A stretch of 64,000 nucleotides of DNA, taken from positions 1 to 64,000 of the forward strand of contig JBALVI010000006.1 of NCBI GenBank assembly GCA_036961205.1, given 5' to 3'. The notes beneath the pieces were generated by a model. It was not told the origin of the DNA. It saw nothing but the letters and a program-made list of their open reading frames with translations, and made no database searches. Positions 1-7,910 of the stretch are shown here, piece after piece; within the stretch, counting starts at the first letter, position 1, and each line of letters begins with the position of its first letter. The translations under genes and the position numbers were made by a program. This DNA is from CALJFL01 sp036961205. GTDB lineage: Bacteria; Pseudomonadota; Gammaproteobacteria; Pseudomonadales; Halieaceae.

Positions 1-18
1 ACATCTGTCTTCATCTTC

Positions 19-147
19 TTGTTAATCAACACCCCCGTCGCTGGGACTGGGGTAACGGTGAGGGGCTTGCCCCGACCGAGGAGCGCATTATACTCATGGA
101 AATTTCACCTGCAAGGGCTTTCGTAAAAATATTTCAAGCTTTTAGTA
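19..147 (-). promoter_or_regulatory. Strong rRNA-type promoter and leader start, directed off the left edge
   Basis: On the minus strand there is a -35 box TTGCAG (109-114), a 16-base spacer and a perfect -10 box TATAAT (87-92). An A/T-rich tract at about 117-147 lies where an UP element would be. A GC-rich discriminator (GCGC) follows the -10, as in promoters under stringent control. Further downstream, TGTTGATTAACAA (19-31) matches the boxA antitermination element TGCTCTTTAACAA at 10 of 13 positions. Together these are the usual parts of an rRNA operon promoter and leader. The transcript leaves the window, so the 16S gene itself is not seen and the identity of the operon is inferred. A strong tRNA or ribosomal-protein promoter is the alternative. 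Confidence 0.6.
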
Positions 148-392
148 TCGACAGAGAAAAGCGACTAAAAATCACCCAGAAACAGTAGCTTAGAGCGAGT
201 TCAGAACGGGTATCAGCGACCTACGCTGGCACACTGGACGGCGAAAAAGGGCCTGACCGCCCTCCCACCGAGGCATTACAGCAAACACCCGTCCAGCAAG
301 ATCTCAAAAACCACCACAGAAATGAGCGCGTCGCCCATACCTGAACGGGCTTGCAACAGTAAATGCAGACAGGTCAGGTCGAATTTTACAAC
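148..392. other. Intergenic stretch between pssA and the left-edge promoter
   Basis: No convincing coding region, terminator with a U-tract, or repeat is visible here. It lies downstream of pssA and upstream of the leftward promoter, so the end of the pssA transcript must fall in or near it. Confidence 0.4.
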
Positions 393-1256
393 TCAGTCCG
401 TACCCAAACCCATGCGCCGCTTTCGCCAATGTATGACCGCCAATACTGGGCCAGAGGCCGCATAGGTCAAAAAGGCAAAGAGAAAAATACTGGGTGGATC
501 CAGTGTTACCAGGCCAAACACAAACACCACTAGCAGAATAACGAAAAAGGGGACGCGCCCGCGCAGGTCGATGCCCTTGCCGCTATAGTAAGGAAAGTTC
601 GCTACCATAAGGAAGCCAACAGTAGCCGTCAAAATGGCCACCACAACCGCCAGCTCATGGGGCAAGGAATCACCTACCAGACCACGGTCGTGACATACCC
701 AGACCACACTGGCAATAATGCAGGCAGCTGCAGGGCTCGCCAGCCCGGTGAAGTAGTTTTTGTCGGCATCATCTATCTGGGTATTAAAACGCGCGAGGCG
801 AAGAGCTGCACAGGCCACATAGATGAAGGCTGCGCTCCATCCAAACTTACCCAAATCGCCTAGCGCCCAACTGAACATAACCAGTGCGGGAGCGACACCA
901 AAAGAGACCATGTCTGACAAGCTATCGTATTCTGCGCCAAACTTGCTCGAAGTATTAGTTAACCGCGCAATGCGTCCATCGAGACCGTCGAGAACCAGCG
1001 CAAAGAATATGGCGATAGCGGCGGCTTCAAAGTCACCTCGCATAGCGGCGATAACCGCGTAGAATCCAGCAAATAGTGCGCCTGTGGTAAATAGGTTAGG
1101 TAAGAGGTAGATACCCTGCCTACGGACAGTCCGCCCGTTCTCGGAAACCTCCTCTTCGTGTTCGTCGACCAGCAAATCACGGGGAGCTGACCCTGAAACA
1201 ACTTCAGTATCATCGCCGTTTCCCGCTGCGTTATCGGTCGTTTTTTTATTGTCCAT
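393..1256 (-). CDS. pssA: CDP-diacylglycerol--serine O-phosphatidyltransferase
   Basis: Makes phosphatidylserine from CDP-diacylglycerol and serine, the first committed step to phosphatidylethanolamine, in the inner membrane. The CDP-alcohol phosphatidyltransferase signature DGxxAR-x8-GxxxDxxxD is complete at about residues 93-115, inside a chain of several hydrophobic segments starting near residue 50. The first 50 residues are acidic and polar and probably cytoplasmic, as in pseudomonad PssA. The start is chosen at the ATG giving MDNKK. GTG codons at 1268 and 1265 lie in frame upstream, and the one at 1265 is better spaced from an AGGA. The gene stands between the ilvY regulator and an rRNA-like promoter. 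The family call is firm; the exact start is not. Confidence 0.93.
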   Translation of the reverse strand: MDNKKTTDNAAGNGDDTEVVSGSAPRDLLVDEHEEEVSENGRTVRRQGIYLLPNLFTTGALFAGFYAVIAAMRGDFEAAAIAIFFALVLDGLDGRIARLTNTSSKFGAEYDSLSDMVSFGVAPALVMFSWALGDLGKFGWSAAFIYVACAALRLARFNTQIDDADKNYFTGLASPAAACIIASVVWVCHDRGLVGDSLPHELAVVVAILTATVGFLMVANFPYYSGKGIDLRGRVPFFVILLVVFVFGLVTLDPPSIFLFAFLTYAASGPVLAVIHWRKRRMGLGTD

Positions 1257-1291
1257 TTGAAGCACCACAAATCCTGTCTATGACCATTCTA

Positions 1292-2200
1292 TCAAACTGG
1301 AGTCCCGTAGGTCTGCTCAGCTACATCCCAAAGGGATTTTACCAGAGGATTAGACAGGCGTTGAGTGAGACTACACAAACCAATGATTAGGTCTGGCAGA
1401 GGCAACGCGACGTCAATGAATTCCACCTGATCGATCATACCACTAGCTGCCACCACCAGTTCAGGGGCTATACCTACCCCAAGCCCCAGACTGACCATGG
1501 CTACAATGGCTTCGTGGCCGGCGACCTGCGCGTAAATCTGCGGCCGAAAGCCCATCGCCAGGAACCACTGATTCATCATTTCATTGGTGACACCCCGCTC
1601 GGGGATGATAAAGGGGACCGATCCCCAGTCAAAATCGTCGGTATTTGGGTCTGCCAGCAAAAACTGCTGCCGCACCGCGCAATCCGCTTTTGGAATGCAG
1701 AACATCACCGGTGATGTCCGCAGCGGTAAAAACGAGAGTCTATCCGGCAGCTGCTGGGGCCGACCGCTAACGGCAAAGTCATCTTTACCCTCAAGTACCC
1801 GACCAATGCCATCGGCCTGATCTCCTGTGTGCAGCATGATTTCGACTGCTGGATGGGTGACTCGAAAGGCCTCCAACACAGGCGAGAGCACCCTATAGCT
1901 GGCAGTGACGGAACAATAGAGGCTGATCTCGCCTGCCAGCGCATGATCACGGGCGAGCTGGCGTTTTACCTGATGCCACTCCGCCAGCGCCTGCCGCGCG
2001 TACTCACGGAACGAGAGACCTTCCCGAGTGAGGCTGACACTGCGTTTGTCCCTTGCAAGCAGGGTTTGACCCAGCTCTTCTTCCAGGCGGCGCACAGTGC
2101 GACTCACCGCCGACACACTCATATGCAGGTTTTCGCTGGATCGGCTGAAATTCAGGGTTTCTGCAACCGATAAGAACACCTGTAGCGCGCGAGTTTCCAT
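1292..2200 (-). CDS. ilvY: LysR-type transcriptional activator of ilvC
   Basis: A 302-residue LysR regulator. The winged helix-turn-helix occupies about residues 1-60 (METRALQVFLSVAETLNFS is the usual start of such a domain), and the rest is the effector-binding domain. It is divergent from ilvC with 114 bases between the two starts, the same arrangement as E. coli ilvY-ilvC, and its sequence resembles E. coli IlvY throughout, including the SVTA and GGHEA/AGHEA stretches. In E. coli, IlvY activates ilvC in response to acetolactate and acetohydroxybutyrate and represses itself. By position and similarity the same role is expected here. A GAGGGG Shine-Dalgarno lies just upstream of the ATG. Confidence 0.92.
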   Translation of the reverse strand: METRALQVFLSVAETLNFSRSSENLHMSVSAVSRTVRRLEEELGQTLLARDKRSVSLTREGLSFREYARQALAEWHQVKRQLARDHALAGEISLYCSVTASYRVLSPVLEAFRVTHPAVEIMLHTGDQADGIGRVLEGKDDFAVSGRPQQLPDRLSFLPLRTSPVMFCIPKADCAVRQQFLLADPNTDDFDWGSVPFIIPERGVTNEMMNQWFLAMGFRPQIYAQVAGHEAIVAMVSLGLGVGIAPELVVAASGMIDQVEFIDVALPLPDLIIGLCSLTQRLSNPLVKSLWDVAEQTYGTPV

Positions 2201-2314
2201 CCGCCCCTCTTTTGCATTTTTTGCAATACTGTATTAACTATATAGCGTTTTACGCAAACATTGAAATCGCGTATTGTGCTGCCTCAAATTATTACCTCTA
2301 TAAAGGACCTCCCT
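2201..2314. promoter_or_regulatory. ilvY-ilvC divergent control region with LysR-type operator half-sites
   Basis: The region holds TTGCA (2212-2216) and its inverse TGCAA (2222-2226), and a further inverse half-site ACGCAA (2252-2257). It is very A/T-rich between them. LysR regulators bind such interrupted dyads in divergent promoters. An AAAGGA ribosome site (2302-2307) precedes ilvC. I could not choose one -35/-10 pair with confidence for either gene. The operator call rests on position and on the dyads, not on a known IlvY matrix. Confidence 0.5.
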
Positions 2315-3787
2315 ATGGGACAGAATTACTTCAACACCCTCCCCCTGCGCCTGCAGCTGGAGCAGCTGGGCAAATGTAGATTTATGCACGGCTCAGAATT
2401 TACCGATGGCGTAGAAAAACTTCGCGGTAAAAAGCTGGTCATTGTAGGCTGCGGCGCCCAGGGCCTGAACCAGGGTTTGAATCTTCGAGATAGTGGCCTG
2501 GATGTCAGCTACACCCTGCGCGACAGCGCCATCAAAGAACAGCGTCAGTCGTGGAAAAACGCCACCGAGAACGGTTTTACGGTAGGCACTTACCAGGAAT
2601 TGATTCCGCAGGCTGATCTGGTTCTAAACCTCACTCCAGACAAGCAGCACACCGCTGTCGTATCGGAAGTGATGCCCCTGATGAAGAAGGACTCTTGCCT
2701 GGCTTACTCTCACGGTTTCAACATCGTAGAAGAAGGCATGCAAATTCGCGAAGATCTGACCGTTATCATGGTCGCGCCCAAATGCCCGGGTACTGAAGTC
2801 CGAGAGGAGTACAAGCGAGGTTTTGGCGTACCAACACTGATCGCGATCCACGCTGAAAACGACCCGCGCGGCGAAGGTCTGGAATTGGCTAAAGCCTATG
2901 CGGCTGGCACCGGCGGCCACCGCGCCGGCGTCTTACAATCGTCTTTTATTGCGGAAGTGAAATCCGACTTAATGGGCGAGCAAACTATTCTCTGCGGCAT
3001 GTTACAAAGCGGCGCCATTTTGTGTTTCGACAAAATGGTCGACAAGGGTATCGACCCCGGCTATGCCTCCAAGCTGATTCAATATGGTTGGGAAACAGTC
3101 ACTGAAGGCCTCAAGTACGGCGGCATCACCAATATGATGGACCGACTGTCGAACCCGGCGAAAGTTCGCGCCTTTCACCTGGCCGAGGAACTGAAGGGCA
3201 TCATGCGTCCGCTGTATGAAAAGCATCAAGACGACATCATGACGGGGCACTTCTCCAGAACCATGATGGAAGACTGGGCCAACGACGATATCAACCTGCT
3301 GACCTGGCGCGCCGCGACAGCGGAGACTGCATTTGAGAAAGCGGTAAATACTGATGCTGAGATTTCGGAGCAGGAATTTTACGACCATGGCATTTTACTG
3401 GTGGCAATGATTAAAGCCGGCGTAGAGCTCGCCTTCGAAGTGATGGTATCTGCCGGTATTATCGAAGAATCTGCCTACTACGAGTCGCTGCACGAGACGC
3501 CACTGATCGCCAACACGATTGCGCGCAAGAAGTTGTATGAGATGAATGTGGTTATCTCAGACACGGCGGAATACGGCTGCTATCTGTTTGATCATGCTTG
3601 CCGCCCGCTATTGACGGACTTTATGAGCAAGATCGACACGGATGTTATCGGCACGGGTATTGAGGGCGATAACGGGGTTGATAATGCTGAGCTGATTGCG
3701 GTGAATGATGCGATTCGCTCACATCCGGTTGAGGTGGTTGGCAAGACTCTGCGTGGGTATATGACGGCGATGAAGCGTATCGTTTAA
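2315..3787 (+). CDS. ilvC: Ketol-acid reductoisomerase (NADP+), long class II form
   Basis: Second common step of valine, leucine and isoleucine synthesis: isomerises and reduces 2-acetolactate or 2-aceto-2-hydroxybutyrate. The protein is 490 residues from the chosen ATG (MGQNYFNTLPLRLQ), the length of the enterobacterial class II enzyme, which has a duplicated C-terminal knotted domain. The Rossmann motif VGCGAQGLNQG is near residue 40, and stretches such as APKCPGTEVREEY and ESAYYESLHE match E. coli IlvC almost exactly. An upstream in-frame codon would add 18 residues, but AAAGGA sits at the right distance from the ATG at 2315. It is divergent from ilvY and ends at a clear terminator. Confidence 0.97.
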   Translation: MGQNYFNTLPLRLQLEQLGKCRFMHGSEFTDGVEKLRGKKLVIVGCGAQGLNQGLNLRDSGLDVSYTLRDSAIKEQRQSWKNATENGFTVGTYQELIPQADLVLNLTPDKQHTAVVSEVMPLMKKDSCLAYSHGFNIVEEGMQIREDLTVIMVAPKCPGTEVREEYKRGFGVPTLIAIHAENDPRGEGLELAKAYAAGTGGHRAGVLQSSFIAEVKSDLMGEQTILCGMLQSGAILCFDKMVDKGIDPGYASKLIQYGWETVTEGLKYGGITNMMDRLSNPAKVRAFHLAEELKGIMRPLYEKHQDDIMTGHFSRTMMEDWANDDINLLTWRAATAETAFEKAVNTDAEISEQEFYDHGILLVAMIKAGVELAFEVMVSAGIIEESAYYESLHETPLIANTIARKKLYEMNVVISDTAEYGCYLFDHACRPLLTDFMSKIDTDVIGTGIEGDNGVDNAELIAVNDAIRSHPVEVVGKTLRGYMTAMKRIV

Positions 3788-3810
3788 CTATCGCTCGCAA
3801 AGAGTGACTA

Positions 3811-3832
3811 AGGGGCCGCGAGGCCCTTTTTT
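3811..3832 (+). terminator. Rho-independent terminator of ilvC
   Basis: A GGGCC/GGCCC stem extended by one G-U and one A-U pair, closed by a GCGA tetraloop (3818-3821), is followed by six T residues. It lies 24 bases after the ilvC stop. Confidence 0.88.
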
Positions 3833-3905
3833 ATTTCTCTCGTATTAACGGGTTGGATCCAGTCATTGTTAGTTACGTGGGTCGGGGGGAAGGTCTCCGA
3901 TTCAC

Positions 3906-4160
3906 GGTTCCGAACTCAGTGGGCTTGTCAGTCGCTCCCGGTGTGCCGGACCAACGAATTCGCTTGGTGAAAAGCCCACTGAGTTCGGAACCTTCTATCG
4001 AATTACGCCATCTTGCTGCCCAGATAAACCGGGTGCATAAACTAGTGCTTCTCCCTTTTGCGGGCATCTACCGAGGTCCCGGGTGGGATAATGGTTTTCA
4101 CCAAGCGAATTCGTTGGTCCGGCACACCGGGAGCGACTGAAAACCATTATCCCACCCGGG
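3906..4160. repeat. Composite of three nested perfect inverted repeats (A-B-A' ... C-B'-C')
   Basis: Seen directly: A (3906-3926) and A' (3972-3992) are exact inverted copies of 21 bases. B (3928-3973) and B' (4095-4140) are exact inverted copies of 46 bases. C (4078-4100) and C' (4138-4160) are exact inverted copies of 23 bases. B therefore fills the loop of hairpin A/A', and B' fills the loop of hairpin C/C'. The stems are unrelated to each other while the loops are complementary. A short outer stem, CCGAG (4071-4075) with CTCGG (4166-4170), extends C/C'. The arms overlap at their edges by 2 bases (B/A'), 6 bases (C/B') and 3 bases (B'/C'). No transposase, target-site duplication or plausible coding region is visible. 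It lies between the convergent ilvC and ilvH. It could be a small non-autonomous mobile element, an invertible segment, a structured RNA or a template-switch scar. Confidence 0.9.
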
Positions 4161-4214
4161 GCCGTCTCGGCAGAGTCAACCACTGGGTAGAGGGACCAGA
4201 CTAACGTTAACCCC

Positions 4215-4706
4215 CTATAGCCTCAACACCTTCTCACCGCGCGAAATACCTGCCACCCCTGAGCGCACGACTTCCAGAATATCTGCATCTGACATGGCCG
4301 CGATGAAGGAGTCCAGTTTGTCGCTGGTGCCGGTAAGCTGAATGGTATAAACGCTGGGGCCCACATCGACGATCTGCCCTCGAAAGATATCGGTTGTGCG
4401 TTTAACCTCGTCCCGTACAGCCCCAGTGGCGCGAACTTTGATCAGCATAAGATCACGCTCTACGTGAGCACCCTCGCTGAGATCAACCAACTTGACCACG
4501 TCGATCAGTTTATTCAGGTGCTTGGTTATCTGCTCAATGGTTCTGGTGTCACCATGGGTGGTGAGAGTAAGTCGAGACAGTGTCGGATCTTCTGTCGGCG
4601 CAACATTGAGCGTTTCAATGTTGTATCCGCGTTGAGAAAAGAGGCCGACCACTCGCGACAGTGCGCCAGGTTCATTTTCCAAAAGGATTGAAATTATACG
4701 TTTCAT
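4215..4706 (-). CDS. ilvH: Acetolactate synthase III, regulatory small subunit
   Basis: Regulatory subunit that confers valine feedback inhibition on IlvI and raises its activity. The 163 residues begin with an ACT domain (MKRIISILLENEPGALSRV, residues 1-75) carrying the valine-site region around GALSRVVGLFSQRGYNIE. The C-terminal half is the second ferredoxin-like domain found in IlvH. Length and sequence are typical. The start lies one base after the ilvI stop with GAGG inside the ilvI end as ribosome site, so the two are translationally coupled. The gene faces ilvC, with the inverted-repeat composite between them. Confidence 0.96.
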   Translation of the reverse strand: MKRIISILLENEPGALSRVVGLFSQRGYNIETLNVAPTEDPTLSRLTLTTHGDTRTIEQITKHLNKLIDVVKLVDLSEGAHVERDLMLIKVRATGAVRDEVKRTTDIFRGQIVDVGPSVYTIQLTGTSDKLDSFIAAMSDADILEVVRSGVAGISRGEKVLRL

Positions 4707-4707
4707 A

Positions 4708-6453
4708 TCATGTCCTCTCGTTCTTGCTAAGCCACATGTCTTTCATCGAGCCGTTGGGCGCAATGTGCATGGGATAAACATGCGCCATCGGGTCGATATG
4801 GACGTCAAGGAACACCAGCCTGTCCTTGAGTGCAAAGGCTTCGTCCATAGCGGCATCGAGGTCCTCCAATTTGTGGACCTCCATCCCGACATGGCCATAG
4901 GATTCCACCAGCTTGATAAAATCAGGAAGGGAATCTTCATAGGTGCTCATGGCATAGCGACCTTCATACTGCATATCCTGCCACTGCTTGACCATGCCCA
5001 AGGCGTTATTGCGCAGATTGATGATTTTCACCGGCGTGTTGTACTGGGTGCAGGTAGACAGTTCCTGAATATTCATCTGGATACTGCCTTCGCCTGTGAC
5101 ACAGGCTACATCTTTATCTGGGAACGCAAGTTTCACGCCCATCGCCGACGGCAATCCAAAACCCATGGTTCCAAGACCACCGGAGTTTATCCATCGCCTT
5201 GGCTTATCAAATTTGTAGTACTGCGCTGCAAACATCTGGTGCTGCCCTACGTCAGACGTCACGTAGGCATCGCCCCCTGTGGAGCGATATAAACTTTCAA
5301 TGACCTGCTGCGGCATGATGCTTTCGCTCTCACCATAACGCCTGCCGGTCCAAAGCCCGTGCTTGCCACGCCATTCATCGATCTGTGTCCACCAGCGCTG
5401 CAGTGCACCAGGATCGGGTAAGGCTGCGTCCTTCTCCATGAGTTGGCGAAGGACCTCTATTAGATCGTGTAACACCGACTGCACAGGTCCAACGATAGGA
5501 ATATCGGCCTGTACGATTTTTGAAATCGAAGTGGGATCGACATCAATATGAATAATCTTGGCGCCGGGACAAAACTTATCAACGGTGTTGGTCACCCGAT
5601 CATCAAAACGGGCACCAACGGCCAGAATAACGTCGCTGTTATGCATGGCCATATTGGCTTCATAGAAACCGTGCATACCCAACATACCGAGAAATTGCCG
5701 GTCACTACCTGGGTAGGCACCTAGGCCCATGAGGGTATTAGTGATGGGGAAGTTGAGCATACGAGTCAACTCCGTGAGCAGGTCGCAACCTTCGCCCAGT
5801 ATCACACCGCCGCCGGCATAAATTACTGGCCGTTTGGCACCCAGCAGCATACGCGCTGCTTTCTTGATTTGCCCGGTATGCCCTTTTTGCGCAGGCGAAT
5901 AGGAACGCAGTTTTACTGACTCTGGATACTTGTACTCAAACTTTTGATCTGGACGGGTAATGTCCTTGGGAATATCAATCACCACCGGCCCAGGCCGACC
6001 CGATGCGGCAAGATGAAATGCTTTCTTTATCATGCCCGGCAAGTCTTCGGCGCACCTCGCCTGGAAGCTGTGCTTAACAATGGGGCGACAAATCCCCAGC
6101 ATATCGGTTTCCTGAAAAGCGTCTTCGCCAATCAAATGACTCTGGACCTGGCCGGAGAGCACCACCATGGGAATAGAATCCATATAGGCTGTGGCAATAC
6201 CAGTAACGGCATTGGTTGCGCCGGGGCCTGAGGTTACCAGCACTACACCGGGCTTGCCGGTTGCGCGGGCATAACCGTCGGCCGCATGAGTCGCCGCTTG
6301 TTCGTGACGAACCAGTACATGCGGTACAGTGCTCGCCTTGAACAGGGCATCGTAAATATGAAGGACGGCACCACCAGGATACCCAAAAATAAACTCGACA
6401 CCCTCATCTTCAAGGGCTTGGGCGATCATCTCGCCACCAGATAACAACTTCAC
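4708..6453 (-). CDS. ilvI: Acetolactate synthase III, catalytic large subunit
   Basis: Thiamine-diphosphate enzyme that condenses two pyruvates, or pyruvate with 2-oxobutyrate, in the first common step of branched-chain amino acid synthesis. The catalytic glutamate motif RHEQAATHAADGYARA is near residue 47. The ThDP/Mg motif appears as GEGSIQMN..., ending LRNN about 29 residues later, near residue 440; the usual GDG is GEG here. The start is set at the GTG giving VKLLSGGEM, because GAGGAG lies 8 bases upstream; an in-frame GTG further up (6468) overlaps that ribosome site. It forms an operon with ilvH. A long upstream region is compatible with leucine/Lrp-type control as in E. coli, but no site was recognised. 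Confidence 0.95.
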   Translation of the reverse strand: MKLLSGGEMIAQALEDEGVEFIFGYPGGAVLHIYDALFKASTVPHVLVRHEQAATHAADGYARATGKPGVVLVTSGPGATNAVTGIATAYMDSIPMVVLSGQVQSHLIGEDAFQETDMLGICRPIVKHSFQARCAEDLPGMIKKAFHLAASGRPGPVVIDIPKDITRPDQKFEYKYPESVKLRSYSPAQKGHTGQIKKAARMLLGAKRPVIYAGGGVILGEGCDLLTELTRMLNFPITNTLMGLGAYPGSDRQFLGMLGMHGFYEANMAMHNSDVILAVGARFDDRVTNTVDKFCPGAKIIHIDVDPTSISKIVQADIPIVGPVQSVLHDLIEVLRQLMEKDAALPDPGALQRWWTQIDEWRGKHGLWTGRRYGESESIMPQQVIESLYRSTGGDAYVTSDVGQHQMFAAQYYKFDKPRRWINSGGLGTMGFGLPSAMGVKLAFPDKDVACVTGEGSIQMNIQELSTCTQYNTPVKIINLRNNALGMVKQWQDMQYEGRYAMSTYEDSLPDFIKLVESYGHVGMEVHKLEDLDAAMDEAFALKDRLVFLDVHIDPMAHVYPMHIAPNGSMKDMWLSKNERT

Positions 6454-6950
6454 GGTATAACTCCTCACAGCAAAACGCCGACGCGTAACCCTCGCCGGAG
6501 CGTGCTAAAAAATACTGTGTGGACGTTGCTGCAGAACACCTGACCCGGTGCTAGCAAAACATCGCCACCCCCTTTGCAAGCTCGACACACTGTTCGCCAC
6601 CATCCCTAAGGAGTGCACCATTAGGGTAAATCGATCACGAATTCCTGTGTATCGGTCGCCCTGCGGGGTAGCGCAGTGTCGGGCCCTCAAACTGGCCAAT
6701 GCGGCACAGATTGAATATGGGACTAATAAGCAGCTGCAGTGAATCATCACAGCAGTAGGCTAGAGGCTGAGGGTACTCAGCATTGACCGTTGCCACCTAT
6801 AAGACGCGTGTATTGTTGTGCTGCGAGGGCAGAAAGTCAAATTGCTGGTTTCGAGATGTAATTTGTACCGGTAAATTGTCGACAGTGGCTAAATGTATGA
6901 TTTTGGGTTATTTTTAAGTAAGTTAGACCCAACAAGAGAGGGAATTGGGC
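6454..6950. other. Divergent intergenic region ilvI / DUF4124 gene
   Basis: A stretch of almost 500 bases that must carry promoters for two divergent genes. I see two short perfect hairpins, GCTGAG/CTCAGC (6766-6781, loop GGTA) and CTGCG/CGCAG (6661-6676), and no clear -35/-10 pair. There is no branched-chain-rich leader peptide with attenuator on the ilvI side. The short open frames here have no coding character. Confidence 0.4.
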
Positions 6951-7403
6951 GTGAATAGAGTAACCAGGATTGTCCTGCCATTGCTGACAGTTTTTTGCAT
7001 GGTATTGATGAGCTCGACTGCAACAGCGGAAAACACATACTATCGCTGGAACGACGACCGCGGGCAGCCGGTGCACAGTGACCGGCCACCTCCGATCGGG
7101 ACTGACTACGAGGTTGTTTCAACCGGTTCCAGCCTTATAAGAAAGGTTTCGGGAGACGAGGGAGCCGTTCCGGCAGAAACCATCCCTAGAGTCGGCAATC
7201 AATTTGATCAGGTTGACCTTGAGCCTGAGGAAGTTAAGAAAAATCCAGAGTACTGCGAACGCGCCAGGAAGAACCTCGAGGCTCTGGATAATGGAACTTC
7301 GATCGGCCTTAGGAATGATAAGGGCGAACTGGAGCCGTTGAGTGATGAGGAAATCGAAGCGCAAAAAAACAAGGCGCGAGAAGCTATTATAAAAAACTGC
7401 TGA
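6951..7403 (+). CDS. Exported DUF4124-domain protein (first of two tandem paralogues)
   Basis: About 150 residues with a Sec signal peptide (hydrophobic residues 6-24, cleavage near STATA-EN), so the product is periplasmic. The mature N-terminus carries the DUF4124 motif TYYRWNDDRGQPVHSDRPPP, found in many proteobacterial envelope proteins of unknown role. The C-terminal third (CERARKNLEALDN ... DKGELEPLSDEE) contains two cysteines that could form a disulfide, the last residue being one of them. The start is put at the GTG at 6951 because GAGAGGG is well spaced from it; a TTG at 6945 is too close. The next gene encodes a paralogue 23 bases downstream. Confidence 0.8.
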   Translation: MNRVTRIVLPLLTVFCMVLMSSTATAENTYYRWNDDRGQPVHSDRPPPIGTDYEVVSTGSSLIRKVSGDEGAVPAETIPRVGNQFDQVDLEPEEVKKNPEYCERARKNLEALDNGTSIGLRNDKGELEPLSDEEIEAQKNKAREAIIKNC

Positions 7404-7426
7404 GCTAATGTACGAAGAGAACGACC

Positions 7427-7885
7427 ATGAAAATCATCTCAAGACCAACAATGCATACCCTATTGATGGGCCTATGCCTTTCTATTCTGGCCACGTCGGC
7501 ATTTTCGGCAACTACCTATTATCGCTGGGTTGACCAGGAAGGAAATACCAAGCACAGCGACAGGCCACCTCCAGTAGGTACGCCTTATGAAGAGATGACC
7601 ATGAACAGTAGCAAACCGGTTCAACGCTCCTCAACGGACACTCCGAGTACCAGCGAGCAGAATCAGGGGCCTCGAATGGCTGTGGGGGAAAACCCCGGGA
7701 AACCCATGCCGGTGGAAAAAAACGCAGAAACCTGTAGCGCAGCCAGAACCAATATTGAGGCGCTGGACAATTACGCACGTATTCGAGTGACCGATGCCGA
7801 CGGCGAACTGCGATATCTAACCGAAGACGAAAAATCAGCCGAGCGCACAAAGGCTCAGGCTAGTATAAAAGCCAACTGCGAATAG
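7427..7885 (+). CDS. Exported DUF4124-domain protein (second tandem paralogue)
   Basis: A 152-residue protein with a signal peptide (residues 1-27, ending TSAFSA) followed by the DUF4124 motif TYYRWVDQEGNTKHSDRPPP. The middle is a low-complexity Ser/Thr/Pro/Gln linker. The C-terminal block (CSAARTNIEALDN ... DADGELRYLTEDE ... ANCE) aligns with that of the upstream gene, again with two cysteines. The pair is a tandem duplication and is probably co-transcribed. Function is unknown. It converges on the first minor-pilin operon with no visible terminator between them. Confidence 0.8.
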   Translation: MKIISRPTMHTLLMGLCLSILATSAFSATTYYRWVDQEGNTKHSDRPPPVGTPYEEMTMNSSKPVQRSSTDTPSTSEQNQGPRMAVGENPGKPMPVEKNAETCSAARTNIEALDNYARIRVTDADGELRYLTEDEKSAERTKAQASIKANCE

Positions 7886-7910
7886 GCTCGCTCAGGGGGA
7901 ATCTTTCCAA

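Noticed and set aside
3853..4140. Open frames of 62-95 codons on both strands across the inverted-repeat composite
   Set aside because: They are produced by the symmetry of the repeats, have no ribosome site and no recognisable protein character.
3841..4214. Integron attC site or insertion sequence as explanation for the inverted repeats
   Set aside because: No RYYYAAC/GTTRRRY core pair in the right places, no transposase, and no visible target duplication; the stems are too perfect and the plan is double.
6505..6750. An 81-codon frame upstream of ilvI, considered as an ilv leader peptide
   Set aside because: It lacks a run of Leu, Val or Ile codons and no attenuator hairpin with a T-tract follows.
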